Assembly: GCA_040119125.1 (NCBI GenBank)
Contig: JBEDTR010000009.1
Location: 1 to 64,000, forward strand
Origin: Pacificitalea sp040119125
GTDB taxonomy: Bacteria > Pseudomonadota > Alphaproteobacteria > Rhodobacterales > Rhodobacteraceae
Direction: 5' to 3'
Length of the DNA stretch: 64,000 bases
The notes beneath the pieces were generated by a model. The model had not been told where the DNA came from. It saw only the letters and a list, made by a program, of their open reading frames with translations, and did not search any database. Position 1 is the first letter of the stretch, and each line of letters starts with the position of its first letter. A program made the position numbers and the translations under genes. Shown piece by piece: positions 25,988-35,566 of the stretch.

Positions 25988-27262
25988 ATGTCCGGCCCCG
26001 AGACTGCTTCGACCTCCGTCGATACTGCCCTGACCGACACGTCTGCTTCGGTGGATGCGCCGGTGATCCAGCCACGCCCCGCGCCCGCCGTTCCGGTGAC
26101 GCAGGATGTGCTGACGCTGCCGCGCAAGCTGCCCGAAGGTGGCCCGATCAATCTGGTCGGCCTGACCCGTGCACAATTGCATGACGCGCTGATTGCCGCG
26201 GGCACTCCGGAAAAACAGGCCAAGATGCGGGTGCGTCAGGTCTGGCAATGGATCTACCAGAAGGGCGTGCGCGACTTTGATCAGATGACCAATCTGGCCA
26301 AGGATTACCGTGCGCTGTTGGCCGCGACCTTTACCATTTCCCTGCCCGAAGTTGTCAGCCGTCAGGTGTCCGAGGATGGCACCCGGAAATATCTGGTGCG
26401 CATCGCCGGCGGTCACGAGGTGGAAACCGTTTATATCCCCGAAGAAGGCCGCGGCACGCTGTGCATTTCCAGCCAAGTGGGCTGCACGCTGACCTGTTCA
26501 TTCTGCCATACTGGCACGCAGCGTCTGGTGCGCAATTTGACCGCCGGCGAAATCATCGGTCAGGTCATGCTGGCCCGCGACGATCTGGGCGAATGGCCGG
26601 AACTCGGCCGAGCGCCCAAGGAAGAGGGGCGCCTGCTGTCGAACATCGTGCTGATGGGCATGGGCGAGCCGCTTTATAATTTCGACGCCGTGCGCGATGC
26701 GATGAAGATCGCGATGGATGGCGAAGGCATCAGCCTGTCGCGCCGCCGCATCACCCTGTCCACTTCGGGGGTCGTGCCGGAAATTGCCCGCTGCGCCGAT
26801 GAAATCGGCTGCCTGCTGGCGGTCTCCTTCCACGCCACCACCGATGAGGTCCGCAATAAGCTGGTGCCGATCAACAAGCGCTGGAATATCGAGGAACTCC
26901 TCAATGCCCTGCGCGCCTATCCCCGGCTGACCAATTCCGAGCGGATTACCTTTGAGTATGTCATGCTGAAGGACGTCAATGACAGCGATGCGGATGCGCG
27001 CCGTCTGGTGAACCTCATCAAGGGCATCCCGGCCAAGATCAACCTGATCCCGTTCAATGAATGGCCCGGCGCGCCTTATCAGCGGTCCGACAAGGCGCGG
27101 ATCAAGGCCTTTGCCGATATTGTCTATAAAGCTGGCTATGCCAGCCCGATCCGCACCCCGCGCGGCGAGGATATCATGGCCGCTTGTGGTCAGCTTAAAT
27201 CCGCGACCGAGCGTCAGCGCAAAAGCCGCGCTCAGATCGCCGCGGAGACCGGCACCGCCTGA
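25988..27262 (+). CDS. rlmN: 23S rRNA (adenine-C2)-methyltransferase, dual with tRNA
   Basis: RlmN is a radical SAM enzyme that methylates C2 of A2503 in 23S rRNA and A37 of some tRNAs. The 424-residue protein has the SAM cluster motif C-x3-C-x2-C at Cys166, Cys170 and Cys173 (CTLTCSFC), the GMGEPLYNFDAV motif, and a C-terminal conserved catalytic cysteine in MAACGQL. The first about 50 residues are a poorly conserved Pro/Ala/Thr-rich extension. GAAGGAGA precedes ATG 25988. Downstream unknown-function genes follow closely on the same strand. Confidence 0.95.
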   Translation: MSGPETASTSVDTALTDTSASVDAPVIQPRPAPAVPVTQDVLTLPRKLPEGGPINLVGLTRAQLHDALIAAGTPEKQAKMRVRQVWQWIYQKGVRDFDQMTNLAKDYRALLAATFTISLPEVVSRQVSEDGTRKYLVRIAGGHEVETVYIPEEGRGTLCISSQVGCTLTCSFCHTGTQRLVRNLTAGEIIGQVMLARDDLGEWPELGRAPKEEGRLLSNIVLMGMGEPLYNFDAVRDAMKIAMDGEGISLSRRRITLSTSGVVPEIARCADEIGCLLAVSFHATTDEVRNKLVPINKRWNIEELLNALRAYPRLTNSERITFEYVMLKDVNDSDADARRLVNLIKGIPAKINLIPFNEWPGAPYQRSDKARIKAFADIVYKAGYASPIRTPRGEDIMAACGQLKSATERQRKSRAQIAAETGTA

Positions 27263-27331
27263 TCCCGCTGCGTGAGGCGGAACACGACGCGCGAGGCGGC
27301 GTTCATCCTGCAACGACAGGAGACGCCGCCG

Positions 27332-28318
27332 ATGACCGCCGATTTCGCCCCGCTGCCCCAGCCCAATTCTGCCGATGGCACCCCGCGCCGTGTGGGGGTC
27401 GAAATCGAGTTCGGCGGGGTGGACGAAGCCCATGCTGCCAGCATCGCCGCCGACATACTCGGCGGCACTGCCCACGAAGACGGCACCGCCACGCGCAACG
27501 TGTCGGGTGGCACCTTGGGCAAGCTGGAGATCTACCTCGATTCCACTTGGCGCAATTCCCGGCATGAGGCCGTGCGCACGGCGACAGAAACGCTGGGGCG
27601 CGACCTGATCCCCGTGGAAATCGTGACCGAGCCGATCCCCGTTTCCGATCTGCCGCAGCTGTCCCGCCTGTGTGATGCGCTGCGCGAGGCGGGCGCGGAG
27701 GGGACGAAGGCCGGGCTGCTGAACGGGTTTGGCCTGCATTACAATATTCAGACGGTCTCCGACGCCGATGGCGATATCTGCCGGCCTCTGCTGGCCTATG
27801 CCTTGATCGAAAGCTGGATGCGGCGCGCGCAACCCATTGACCAATCCCGCGCCGTGCTGCCCTTCACCGATCCCTATCCGACGCGGCTGGTGCGGGCGCT
27901 CTGCGACCTTGGCCCCGATGCCGCGCGCGCCGATGTGCAGGACGCCTATCTGAGCCACGCGCCGGATCGCAATTACGGGCTCGACATGTTGCCGATCTTT
28001 GCGACCTTCGACGAGGAGACGGTGCGCGACCGGATGAAAAGCCATAAGCTTTCGCCGCGCCCGGCATTCCATTTCCGCCTGCCCGAAAGCCGCATTGATG
28101 AGAGCGACTGGTCGCTGGCCGACGAATGGCAGCGCTGGGTGATCGTCGAAAGGGTGGCGGCAGATACCGCATTGCTAGGCCAGTTGATCGAAGGCTGGCA
28201 GGATGAGCATGGCGCGATTACCCTGTCGCGCCGCGCATGGGCTGAGCGCTGCGGAGATATTCTGGCGACACATGGGCTGATGACCGGCAGGGGCGATGCG
28301 GCGGGGTCAGCGGCATGA
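27332..28318 (+). CDS. Amidoligase family protein (Amidoligase_2 type)
   Basis: A 328-residue ATP-dependent COOH-NH2 ligase of the glutamine-synthetase-like amidoligase group. The N-terminal RRVGVEIEFGGVDEA gives the diagnostic E-x-E (Glu24, Glu26) for magnesium-ATP; GFGLHYNIQ is the conserved G-x-H motif; NYGLDMLPIFA and FHFRLPESRIDESDW follow. Such enzymes are predicted to form isopeptide or amide bonds on small metabolites or peptides; no substrate is known for this type. AGGAG is nine bases from the ATG. The stop overlaps the amidotransferase start as ATGA, so the two proteins are made together. Confidence 0.85.
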   Translation: MTADFAPLPQPNSADGTPRRVGVEIEFGGVDEAHAASIAADILGGTAHEDGTATRNVSGGTLGKLEIYLDSTWRNSRHEAVRTATETLGRDLIPVEIVTEPIPVSDLPQLSRLCDALREAGAEGTKAGLLNGFGLHYNIQTVSDADGDICRPLLAYALIESWMRRAQPIDQSRAVLPFTDPYPTRLVRALCDLGPDAARADVQDAYLSHAPDRNYGLDMLPIFATFDEETVRDRMKSHKLSPRPAFHFRLPESRIDESDWSLADEWQRWVIVERVAADTALLGQLIEGWQDEHGAITLSRRAWAERCGDILATHGLMTGRGDAAGSAA

Positions 28319-29049
28319 AGCGTCCTGTTATCGGTGTCACCACGTCCCGTCGTTCGGGCTGGCGCATATTTCCGCTGGTCGCGCTGAATGTCTGGCTGGC
28401 AGGGGGCCGTGCCGTGCGCTGGGGGGCAGGGCGGCCCGCCGATGTGCATGAAGTCGACGGCATCATCATTGGCGGCGGCGACGATATTTCGCCAGAAGTC
28501 TATGGGGGCGAGCTCGTCTCCGCTGCGCGGCTCGACCCTGAACGCGACGCGCTGGAGCGTCGTCTGGTGGAGGAGGCGCGCGCCACCATGACGCCGGTTC
28601 TGGGGATCTGCCGCGGCAGCCAGATGATCAACGTGGCACTTGGCGGCACGCTCGATCAGGATGCCTATGCCTCCCATCCCGACAGCCAGCATTACAAGAC
28701 GATCCTCCCGCGCAAGGATGTGCGCATCGAGCCGGGAACGCGCTTGATGGATTTCGTCGGACCTGCGCCGATGAAGGTCAACGCCCTGCACAGTCAGGCG
28801 GTCGACCGGCTGGGCGAGGGGCTGCGCATCGCTGCGCGTGACACCGGCGGAATGGTGCAGGCGATCGAGCGGGTGCGCGACCCGTTCGCGATTGGCGTCC
28901 AGTGGCACCCGGAGCATTTGTTCTACGCCCGGCGCCAAAGGGCGATTTTCCGCGCGCTGGTTGCGGCGGCGCGGGCGGCACGGCAACACGACAGTCAGCT
29001 TGCCGCCGTCGAGGCCGAAGGTCGCACCAGCGCGGGAGCCCCGTTGTGA
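28315..29049 (+). CDS. Class I glutamine amidotransferase / gamma-glutamyl hydrolase (peptidase C26 type)
   Basis: A 244-residue class I glutamine amidotransferase fold protein. The nucleophile elbow is LGICRGSQM with Cys99 and the partner residues are His198 and Glu200 in GVQWHPEH. GGGDDISPEVYGGE is typical of PuuD-like gamma-glutamyl hydrolases. Family enzymes cleave gamma-glutamyl amide bonds. Because the start overlaps the amidoligase stop by four bases, it probably supplies ammonia to, or reverses, the amidoligase reaction. The CDF transporter gene follows after 46 bp. Not an obvious putrescine-catabolic setting. Confidence 0.87.
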   Translation: MKRPVIGVTTSRRSGWRIFPLVALNVWLAGGRAVRWGAGRPADVHEVDGIIIGGGDDISPEVYGGELVSAARLDPERDALERRLVEEARATMTPVLGICRGSQMINVALGGTLDQDAYASHPDSQHYKTILPRKDVRIEPGTRLMDFVGPAPMKVNALHSQAVDRLGEGLRIAARDTGGMVQAIERVRDPFAIGVQWHPEHLFYARRQRAIFRALVAAARAARQHDSQLAAVEAEGRTSAGAPL

Positions 29050-29095
29050 CGCGGACGCGGCGCGCGTAGCGTTTGCCCAGATCAAGGAGGTCGAC

Positions 29096-30040
29096 ATGGC
29101 GCATGATCACGATCACGGTCACTCGCACGCGGGCCACGGCCATCATCACATCGACCCCGAAGCAGGCGACCGCAAGGTCGCGGCGGCTGTCGGGGTCAAT
29201 CTGCTGCTGACCGTGGCGCAGATCGCGGGTGGCATCCTGTCGGGGTCTCTCGCGCTGATTGCGGATGCGATCCACAACCTGTCGGATGCGATGTCGCTCA
29301 TCATCGCATTCGCGGCGCGCAAGATCGCTCGACGCCCGGCAGATGCCCAGATGACCTTTGGCTATGCGCGGGCCGAAACCGTCGCCGCGCTGGTCAATTA
29401 CACCACGCTGATCGTGATTGGCCTCTACCTTATCTACGAAGGTGTCGCGCGTCTGTTTGATCCGCAGCCCATTGCCGGTTGGACCGTTGTGATCGTCGCG
29501 GCCATTGCGCTGATCGTGGATCTGGTGACCGCGGCGCTGACCTACACGATGTCGAAGGAAAGCATGAACATCCGCGCGGCGTTTCTACATAATGTGGCCG
29601 ATGCGATGGGCTCCGTTGCGGTGATCGTCGCGGGCACACTGGTCATTCTATATGACTGGCAGATCATCGACCCGTTGGTGACGCTGCTGATCGCGGGCTA
29701 CATCCTGTGGCACGCATTCGCCGAGATCGGCGGCGTGATCCGGGTTCTGATGCTGGGCGCGCCGCCCGACATGGACAGCGCCGAGGTTCTGGCAGTGCTG
29801 CGCGATGTGGATGGCGTCTGCGCGTTGCATCACCTGCACCTGTGGCAAATGGAAGAACGCGAGACCGCGCTGCAAGTGCATGTGGTGGTCGAGGACAGCC
29901 GCTGGTCCGAAGCTGCGCAGATCAAGCAGCGCCTGCGGGGCGTGCTGTCCGACATGGGGATCAGCCACGCCACGCTGGAACTGGAACAGGCCACCCATGC
30001 CTGCACTGATGAGCAGGAAATCGGTCACGCGGCGGCCTGA
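29096..30040 (+). CDS. Cation diffusion facilitator, probable zinc exporter
   Basis: A 314-residue CDF protein exporting a divalent metal, likely zinc, across the inner membrane by proton exchange. The His-rich N-terminus (MAHDHDHGHSHAGHGHHH) can bind metal; six transmembrane helices follow; the metal site motifs are HNLSDAMSL (helix II) and HNVADAMGS (helix V), both H-x3-D, the zinc/cadmium pattern. The C-terminal cytoplasmic domain has VCALHHLHLWQMEE. CAAGGAGG is six bases from ATG 29096. It may be cotranscribed with the amidoligase pair 46 bp upstream. Confidence 0.92.
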   Translation: MAHDHDHGHSHAGHGHHHIDPEAGDRKVAAAVGVNLLLTVAQIAGGILSGSLALIADAIHNLSDAMSLIIAFAARKIARRPADAQMTFGYARAETVAALVNYTTLIVIGLYLIYEGVARLFDPQPIAGWTVVIVAAIALIVDLVTAALTYTMSKESMNIRAAFLHNVADAMGSVAVIVAGTLVILYDWQIIDPLVTLLIAGYILWHAFAEIGGVIRVLMLGAPPDMDSAEVLAVLRDVDGVCALHHLHLWQMEERETALQVHVVVEDSRWSEAAQIKQRLRGVLSDMGISHATLELEQATHACTDEQEIGHAAA

Positions 30041-30072
30041 TCCGGCCTTCGGCCCGCGTTAACCAGGCAGAA

Positions 30073-30585
30073 ATGGAATCATGCCTATCAAGGGGTATGG
30101 AACATATCAGCATTGCCCTTCGCCCCGTGATCCTCAGCGCGCTGACCCATATCGCGCGGGCGGAGGCCACATCGGTCGATGCGCTGATCGCCAGTGCTAT
30201 CCGCGCCGATCTGGACCGACGCGGCACAGAACGGGCCAATGCCGCCATCCGGCGCGCCGCAGATGGTCCACCCGCCGCGCCGTTGCGCCACAGGCTTGGC
30301 GCATTGGTGGCGCATGCGCAGGGCTGGGGGGATGTGCAGGCTGGGCTGCATGCGAAGGGTTATCGCCTGACGCTCCGCGCGGGGCGGGTCATGGTGCTGG
30401 AGGCGCAAACGCAGACGGTGGCGGGCGCATTGACTGATATTGTGCGGGACGAGGCTGCGCTGGTTCGCCGTTTCGGGATCAGTTTCGCCGACTGGGTCGC
30501 CTTGCGCTCCACCCGGCTGGCCACGGCATCGCGCGGCGCGGTTGCACAAAGCGGTATGATGGGCCCAGCTGATCGCACGGGGTAA
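30073..30585 (+). CDS. Hypothetical protein with ribbon-helix-helix-like N-terminus
   Basis: A 170-residue protein. Residues about 9-50 (ISIALRPVILSALTHIARAEATSVDALIASAIRADL, here only described by position) have the strand-helix-helix pattern of RHH DNA-binding domains. The remainder (about 70-160) includes RHRLGALVAHAQGW and DEAALVRRFGISFADWVALR, a small alpha/beta domain I do not recognise. Start is uncertain: ATG 30073 or ATG 30097, the latter with AAGGGG too close to be ideal. It follows the metal transporter by 32 bp and may be a regulator, which is inference. Confidence 0.58.
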   Translation: MESCLSRGMEHISIALRPVILSALTHIARAEATSVDALIASAIRADLDRRGTERANAAIRRAADGPPAAPLRHRLGALVAHAQGWGDVQAGLHAKGYRLTLRAGRVMVLEAQTQTVAGALTDIVRDEAALVRRFGISFADWVALRSTRLATASRGAVAQSGMMGPADRTG

Positions 30586-30741
30586 GCTGGGTGGCAGCGG
30601 GCCATCGGCGCGCAGGCCGATAAACGGTCGCGGTCCCGCATGTCGATCTGGATGGGCGAGTTGGGCCGCGCGGTCAACGCGCAGCGCCAGTGTCTAAGCG
30701 CAGGGCCATGGCTGAGCAATGCGTGATTGACGCAAATGCGA

Positions 30742-31587
30742 TCAGCGACCGGGAATGTCCTGACGGCGTTCGCCCGCGCCTTCCCAACTGTCGATGGCGG
30801 CGATGGCTTCCTCCGCCGTCTCGACAAAGCGGAACAGGTCCAGATCCTTTTCGCTGATGGTGCCCGCCTCTGCCAGCGCGTCAAAGTTCAGGATGCTTTC
30901 CCAGAAGGCGCGCCCGAACAGCAGGATCGGCACTTTGCGCATGCGCCCGGTCTGGATCAGGGTCAGCGTCTCGAAGAATTCGTCCAGCGTCCCGAACCCG
31001 CCGGGGAAGACCGCAACCACATTGGCCCGCATCAGGAAATGCATCTTGCGGATCGCGAAATAGTGGAAATTGAAACACAGGCCGGGTGTGACGAATTCAT
31101 TCGGGGCTTGCTCAAACGGCAGCACGATGTTGAGCCCGATGGAATGGCCGCCCGCATCCAGCGCACCGCGATTGCCCGCCTCCATCACGCCGGGGCCGCC
31201 GCCGGTGACGATCACGTCGCGGGTGCCGCCGGTTTTCAGGCTGCGCTCGGTCATCAGCCGGGCGAAATCGCGCGCCTCGTCATAAAATGCCGCCAATCCG
31301 CGCAGCGTGTCCGTGCGGGCATGTTCGGCATCCGCCGGGCGGGGGATGCGCGCGCCGCCAAACAGCACGATCGTGCTTTCGATGCCCTTTTCGGCCATCA
31401 TCAATTCGGGCTTCAGCAGCTCCAGCTGCAGCCGCACCGGGCGCAATTCGTCGCGCAGCAGAAAATCTTCGTCCGCGAAGGCCAGTCGATAGGCCGGCGC
31501 GCGGGTCTGGGGGGTGTCGGGAATGTCGCTTGCCGTCCGGATGTCCTGTTCGGCGTCCCGAAATCCACTCTGCCGCTCGTCGCTCAT
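30742..31587 (-). CDS. LOG family (TIGR00730) Rossmann-fold protein
   Basis: A 281-residue protein with the lysine-decarboxylase-like fold of LOG enzymes, which hydrolyse nucleoside 5'-monophosphates (cytokinin riboside or AMP) to base plus ribose phosphate. GGGPGVMEAGNRGA and PGGFGTLDEFFE are the two conserved phosphate and catalytic motifs. The first about 70 residues are a charged extension found in the larger bacterial subgroup. GAAGG is five bases from ATG 31587, better than the ATG at 31623. Divergent from dapD with a 90-bp shared promoter region. True substrate unknown. Confidence 0.87.
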   Translation of the reverse strand: MSDERQSGFRDAEQDIRTASDIPDTPQTRAPAYRLAFADEDFLLRDELRPVRLQLELLKPELMMAEKGIESTIVLFGGARIPRPADAEHARTDTLRGLAAFYDEARDFARLMTERSLKTGGTRDVIVTGGGPGVMEAGNRGALDAGGHSIGLNIVLPFEQAPNEFVTPGLCFNFHYFAIRKMHFLMRANVVAVFPGGFGTLDEFFETLTLIQTGRMRKVPILLFGRAFWESILNFDALAEAGTISEKDLDLFRFVETAEEAIAAIDSWEGAGERRQDIPGR

Positions 31588-31677
31588 ATCGGCCTTCGCT
31601 CCCGTGAGATTGCGCGTAATCATTCAAGCGTCTATAGCCTCCTGCGAACCGAGACCAGACAGAACCGGGAGCGCCCC

Positions 31678-32505
<828 letters not shown>

Positions 32506-32532
32506 ACCGCGCAGCGGTGTCATAGCTAGCCC

Positions 32533-33375
32533 ATGACCGGAACGCTTCTTTCCCTTGGCCACGGCTATTCGGCCCGTGCGCTTGCCCGCCTGCTGCGGCC
32601 TCGTGGCTGGCGGATCATCGGCACGACCCGCTCGGCTGAGAAAGCCGCGGCGCTGGAGGCCGAGGGCGTCGAGCCACGGATCTGGCCCGGCGCCGATCTG
32701 TCGGACGACATTGCCGTCGCAACCCATATTTTGGCCAATGCCGGACCGGGGAGCGATGGCGATCCGTTTCTGACAGCGATCGGGGACCAGCTGCGCAGTG
32801 CGCGCCCGGTTTGGGCGGGGTATCTATCGACAACCGGGGTTTACGGCGATCACGATGGCAACTGGGTGGATGAGGACACGCCGCTCGCACCCTCGACCGA
32901 GCGCGGGCAGATGCGCGTCGTCGCCGAGGCCGCGTGGCGCGACACGGGCCTGCCGCTGCATATCTTCCGCTTGGCCGGGATTTACGGTCCCGGTCGCGGC
33001 CCCTTTGCCAAGCTGCGCGCGGGTCGTGCGCGCCGGATCATCAAGCCGGGGCAGGTGTTTTCCCGCATTCATGTCGACGACATCGCGCAGGTGCTGGCAG
33101 CATCGATGGCGCAGCCCGATCCGGGCCGGGTCTACAACCTGTGCGATGACGATCCCGCACCGCCGCAGGACGTGATCGCCCATGCTGCCCGCCTGCTCGA
33201 CCTGCCCTTGCCGCCCGAGGTCAATTTCGACGAGGCGGAGATGAGCCCGATGGCGCGCAGCTTCTACGCTGAATCGAAGAAGGTGCGAAACGACCGGATC
33301 AAGACTGAGCTTGGCGTGCGGCTGATCCACCCCAATTACCGCAGCGGTCTGGCGGCGGAGGCCGGGACGAGCTGA
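32533..33375 (+). CDS. Atypical SDR / YeeZ-like NAD(P)-binding protein
   Basis: A 280-residue extended short-chain dehydrogenase-like protein. The N-terminal nucleotide motif is LSLGHGYSARALARLL (G-x-G-x2-A), then YLSTTGVYGDHDG, and FRLAGIYGPGRGPFAKLRAG with the epimerase-type YGPGR. The YxxxK catalytic pair of classical SDRs is not evident, as in the YeeZ group. Proteins of this type are often annotated as epimerases without known substrate. It starts 27 bp after dapD on the same strand and may share its transcript. Confidence 0.8.
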   Translation: MTGTLLSLGHGYSARALARLLRPRGWRIIGTTRSAEKAAALEAEGVEPRIWPGADLSDDIAVATHILANAGPGSDGDPFLTAIGDQLRSARPVWAGYLSTTGVYGDHDGNWVDEDTPLAPSTERGQMRVVAEAAWRDTGLPLHIFRLAGIYGPGRGPFAKLRAGRARRIIKPGQVFSRIHVDDIAQVLAASMAQPDPGRVYNLCDDDPAPPQDVIAHAARLLDLPLPPEVNFDEAEMSPMARSFYAESKKVRNDRIKTELGVRLIHPNYRSGLAAEAGTS

Positions 33376-33435
33376 CCTGCGCGACGTTCCTTGATCGAGC
33401 GGGGGAACGGAGCAGGGCGCCACTCGTTAAGACGC

Positions 33436-34269
33436 ATGAATTACCAAGACATCGCCTCCCGCGCCGATCTGGAAGACTGGATCCGACAGATCGATATGTC
33501 CGGGACGCCGGATCAACGCCGCGCCGGCTTTCGTCGTCTGGTCGGCCCGCAGCCCATCGCCCGGCCCAAGGTTCTGGGCGGCGTGCCGGGCCGCATGATC
33601 GGGCGCGGCGCGCGGGTGATCGTGTGGCTGCATGGCGGCGGCTATATGTTTGGCGGCTCGGATACCCATGGCCGCCCGGCGCGGCGTCTGGCCGAGCTGA
33701 CAGGCTGGCAGGTGTTTGTGCCCGACTACCGGCTGGCGCCGGAGCACCCTTGGCCCGCGATGCTGGACGATGCTCTTGCCGTTTTGACGGCACTGGGTCC
33801 GTCGCCGGTGGTGGGCGACGGCGCGGGCGGGCATCTGGCCTTGCAGGCGGCGCGGCGGCGGCACGATCTGGTGCAGCGTCTGGCGCTGGTCTCGCCCAAT
33901 ACCGACCGCAGTGGCCTGAGCGAAACCCGGCGGCGCGACAGCGCCACGGATCTGATGAATGATGACGCCACCGACACGGAGCTGGCGTCGATGGCATTCG
34001 GCGACCGGCCGGGAGATGATCCTGACCTGTCCCCGATCTTTGGCGATCTGGAAAAGCTGCCGCCGCTATGCCTGACCGCCAGCACGTCAGAACGTCTGCT
34101 TGACGATACGCTTCTATTGGCAAGAGCCGCGGGGCTGGCCGGGGTGGAGGTGAAGCTCGACCTGTTGCGCGATCTGTTCCATCGGTGGGTGCTATGGCCC
34201 GATATTCTGCCGCAGGCCGAACAGACCCTGTGCGACATCGCGGTCTGGCTGCTGCGCGACGCGGACTGA
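33436..34269 (+). CDS. Alpha/beta hydrolase, HSL family, nucleophile Ser replaced by Gly
   Basis: A 277-residue hormone-sensitive-lipase family hydrolase. The oxyanion-hole motif HGGG (66-69) and the YRLAPEHPWPA block (99-108) are intact, as are the acidic residue region SERLLDD (Glu219) and His249 of LFHRW. The nucleophile elbow, normally GDSAGG, reads GDGAGG: residue 129 is glycine, encoded by GGC at 33820-33822. One base change from AGC would explain it. Unless another residue substitutes, ester hydrolysis should be lost. The rest of the frame is intact, so this is not an obvious pseudogene. It lies between the SDR gene and asparaginase. Confidence 0.82.
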   Translation: MNYQDIASRADLEDWIRQIDMSGTPDQRRAGFRRLVGPQPIARPKVLGGVPGRMIGRGARVIVWLHGGGYMFGGSDTHGRPARRLAELTGWQVFVPDYRLAPEHPWPAMLDDALAVLTALGPSPVVGDGAGGHLALQAARRRHDLVQRLALVSPNTDRSGLSETRRRDSATDLMNDDATDTELASMAFGDRPGDDPDLSPIFGDLEKLPPLCLTASTSERLLDDTLLLARAAGLAGVEVKLDLLRDLFHRWVLWPDILPQAEQTLCDIAVWLLRDAD

Positions 34270-34367
34270 CCGGGCTGTGCCGCGCGCTCTGGCCTGCCGC
34301 GCCCGATCCGGGCATAGACGGCACGCGGCGCCCGCATGAAGCGCCGGTCATATGCGAGGCAAGGCTC

Positions 34368-35318
34368 ATGTCCATCCTGTTGATACATACCGGCGGCACG
34401 ATCGCCATGGCGCAATCCGATCAGGGCTTTGTGCCCGTGGTCGGCATTGTCGAGGATGCGGTGGCCGGGCTGGTCGCAGAAGGACAGGTCGGCGCGCCGG
34501 TCGAGATCCTGCGGCTGGACCCGCTGATCGATTCCGCGCAGGCCACGCCGCAGGACTGGCTCCGCGTCGCGCGGACGATCCATGAGGCGCGCGAAATGCA
34601 TGACGCCTTCGTGGTGACCCACGGCACTGATACGCTGGCCTATACCGCCGCGGCGCTTTGTCTGGCGCTGGCTGGGCTAGATCGGCCGGTGATCGTCACC
34701 GGGGCCATGTCGCCGCTGACGGTTCCCGGCAATGACGGGCTGCGCAATCTGACCGATGCGATGGCCGCCGCACAGACCGCTCCGCCGGGCGTCTGGGTGC
34801 AGTTTGGCGGGCGGCTGCTGCATGGCGGGCGGGTGCGCAAGGTGCACTCGCAGGCATTCGATGCATTCGCAGCCACAGAGGGGGAGACCGCGCCGATCCA
34901 GCCCGCCGACGCAGCTGCGCTGATCGAAGTGGCACCGCACAAGGTTGCGATCCTGACGGCCACGCCGGATCTGTGCATGGACTTGTTCGCCCATGCGGTG
35001 GACTGCTGCGACGGGCTGGTGCTGCGCTGCTTCGGTGCGGGCACGGTGCCGGATACTGCCGCGCTTGAGGCGGTGTTGACCACGGCACGGACGCGCGAAG
35101 TGCCGGTTGTGGCCGTCACTCAGTGCCACGAGGGCGGAACGCGGCTGGGCACCTATGCTGCCGACAGTATTCTGGGGCGCACCGGCGTTGTGGACGGGCG
35201 CGATATGACGGCGGAGGCCGCGTTCGCCAAGATGCAATTTGCCTTGTCGCGCTCCGGGGATTTCGACGCGCGCCGGCGCTTCCTGAGCTCCGCCCAATGT
35301 GGCGAGATGCGCCGCTGA
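34368..35318 (+). CDS. Asparaginase family protein (type I-like)
   Basis: Predicted hydrolysis of L-asparagine to aspartate and ammonia in the cytoplasm. The 316-residue protein has both active-site threonine motifs: HTGGTIAM (Thr8/Thr11) and THGTDTLAYTA (residues 84-93). VTGAMSPLTVPGNDG and GGRLLHGGRVRKVHSQAFDAF are also characteristic. No signal peptide is present, as in AnsA. AAGG lies upstream of ATG 34368. It shares direction with the HSL-family gene. Confidence 0.9.
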   Translation: MSILLIHTGGTIAMAQSDQGFVPVVGIVEDAVAGLVAEGQVGAPVEILRLDPLIDSAQATPQDWLRVARTIHEAREMHDAFVVTHGTDTLAYTAAALCLALAGLDRPVIVTGAMSPLTVPGNDGLRNLTDAMAAAQTAPPGVWVQFGGRLLHGGRVRKVHSQAFDAFAATEGETAPIQPADAAALIEVAPHKVAILTATPDLCMDLFAHAVDCCDGLVLRCFGAGTVPDTAALEAVLTTARTREVPVVAVTQCHEGGTRLGTYAADSILGRTGVVDGRDMTAEAAFAKMQFALSRSGDFDARRRFLSSAQCGEMRR

Positions 35319-35447
35319 CACCACCCGATCGCGTCCTGCCGGGCACGATCCGCGGCTAAGATTGCTTGACGCCCAGTCGCCAAGTGCGAAACCTATATAT
35401 TGCTGCTAATGGAAGGAGCACCCGCGACTGCCATGCCCGTCGTGACG

Positions 35448-35464
35448 TGGCGCCAGTGACGTCA
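35448..35464. promoter_or_regulatory. Two adjacent 8-base palindromes upstream of the symporter gene
   Basis: TGGCGCCA (35448-35455) and TGACGTCA (35457-35464), separated by one base, lie 103 bp upstream of the symporter ATG. Their adjacency suggests a protein-binding site, but no regulator can be assigned. Confidence 0.3.
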
Positions 35465-35566
35465 GCTCCCGATGCGCCAACATGAGGCGCGCGGCTGCTG
35501 CGGCAGGGCCTGCGACGGGCCCTTGATATATCGCGCGTAAACCGCAGAGACAGACGGGGACAGACC

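Noticed and set aside
26498..28072. 524-codon minus-strand open frame
   Set aside because: Antisense to rlmN and the amidoligase, both of which have clear motifs; the frame has no domain signature.
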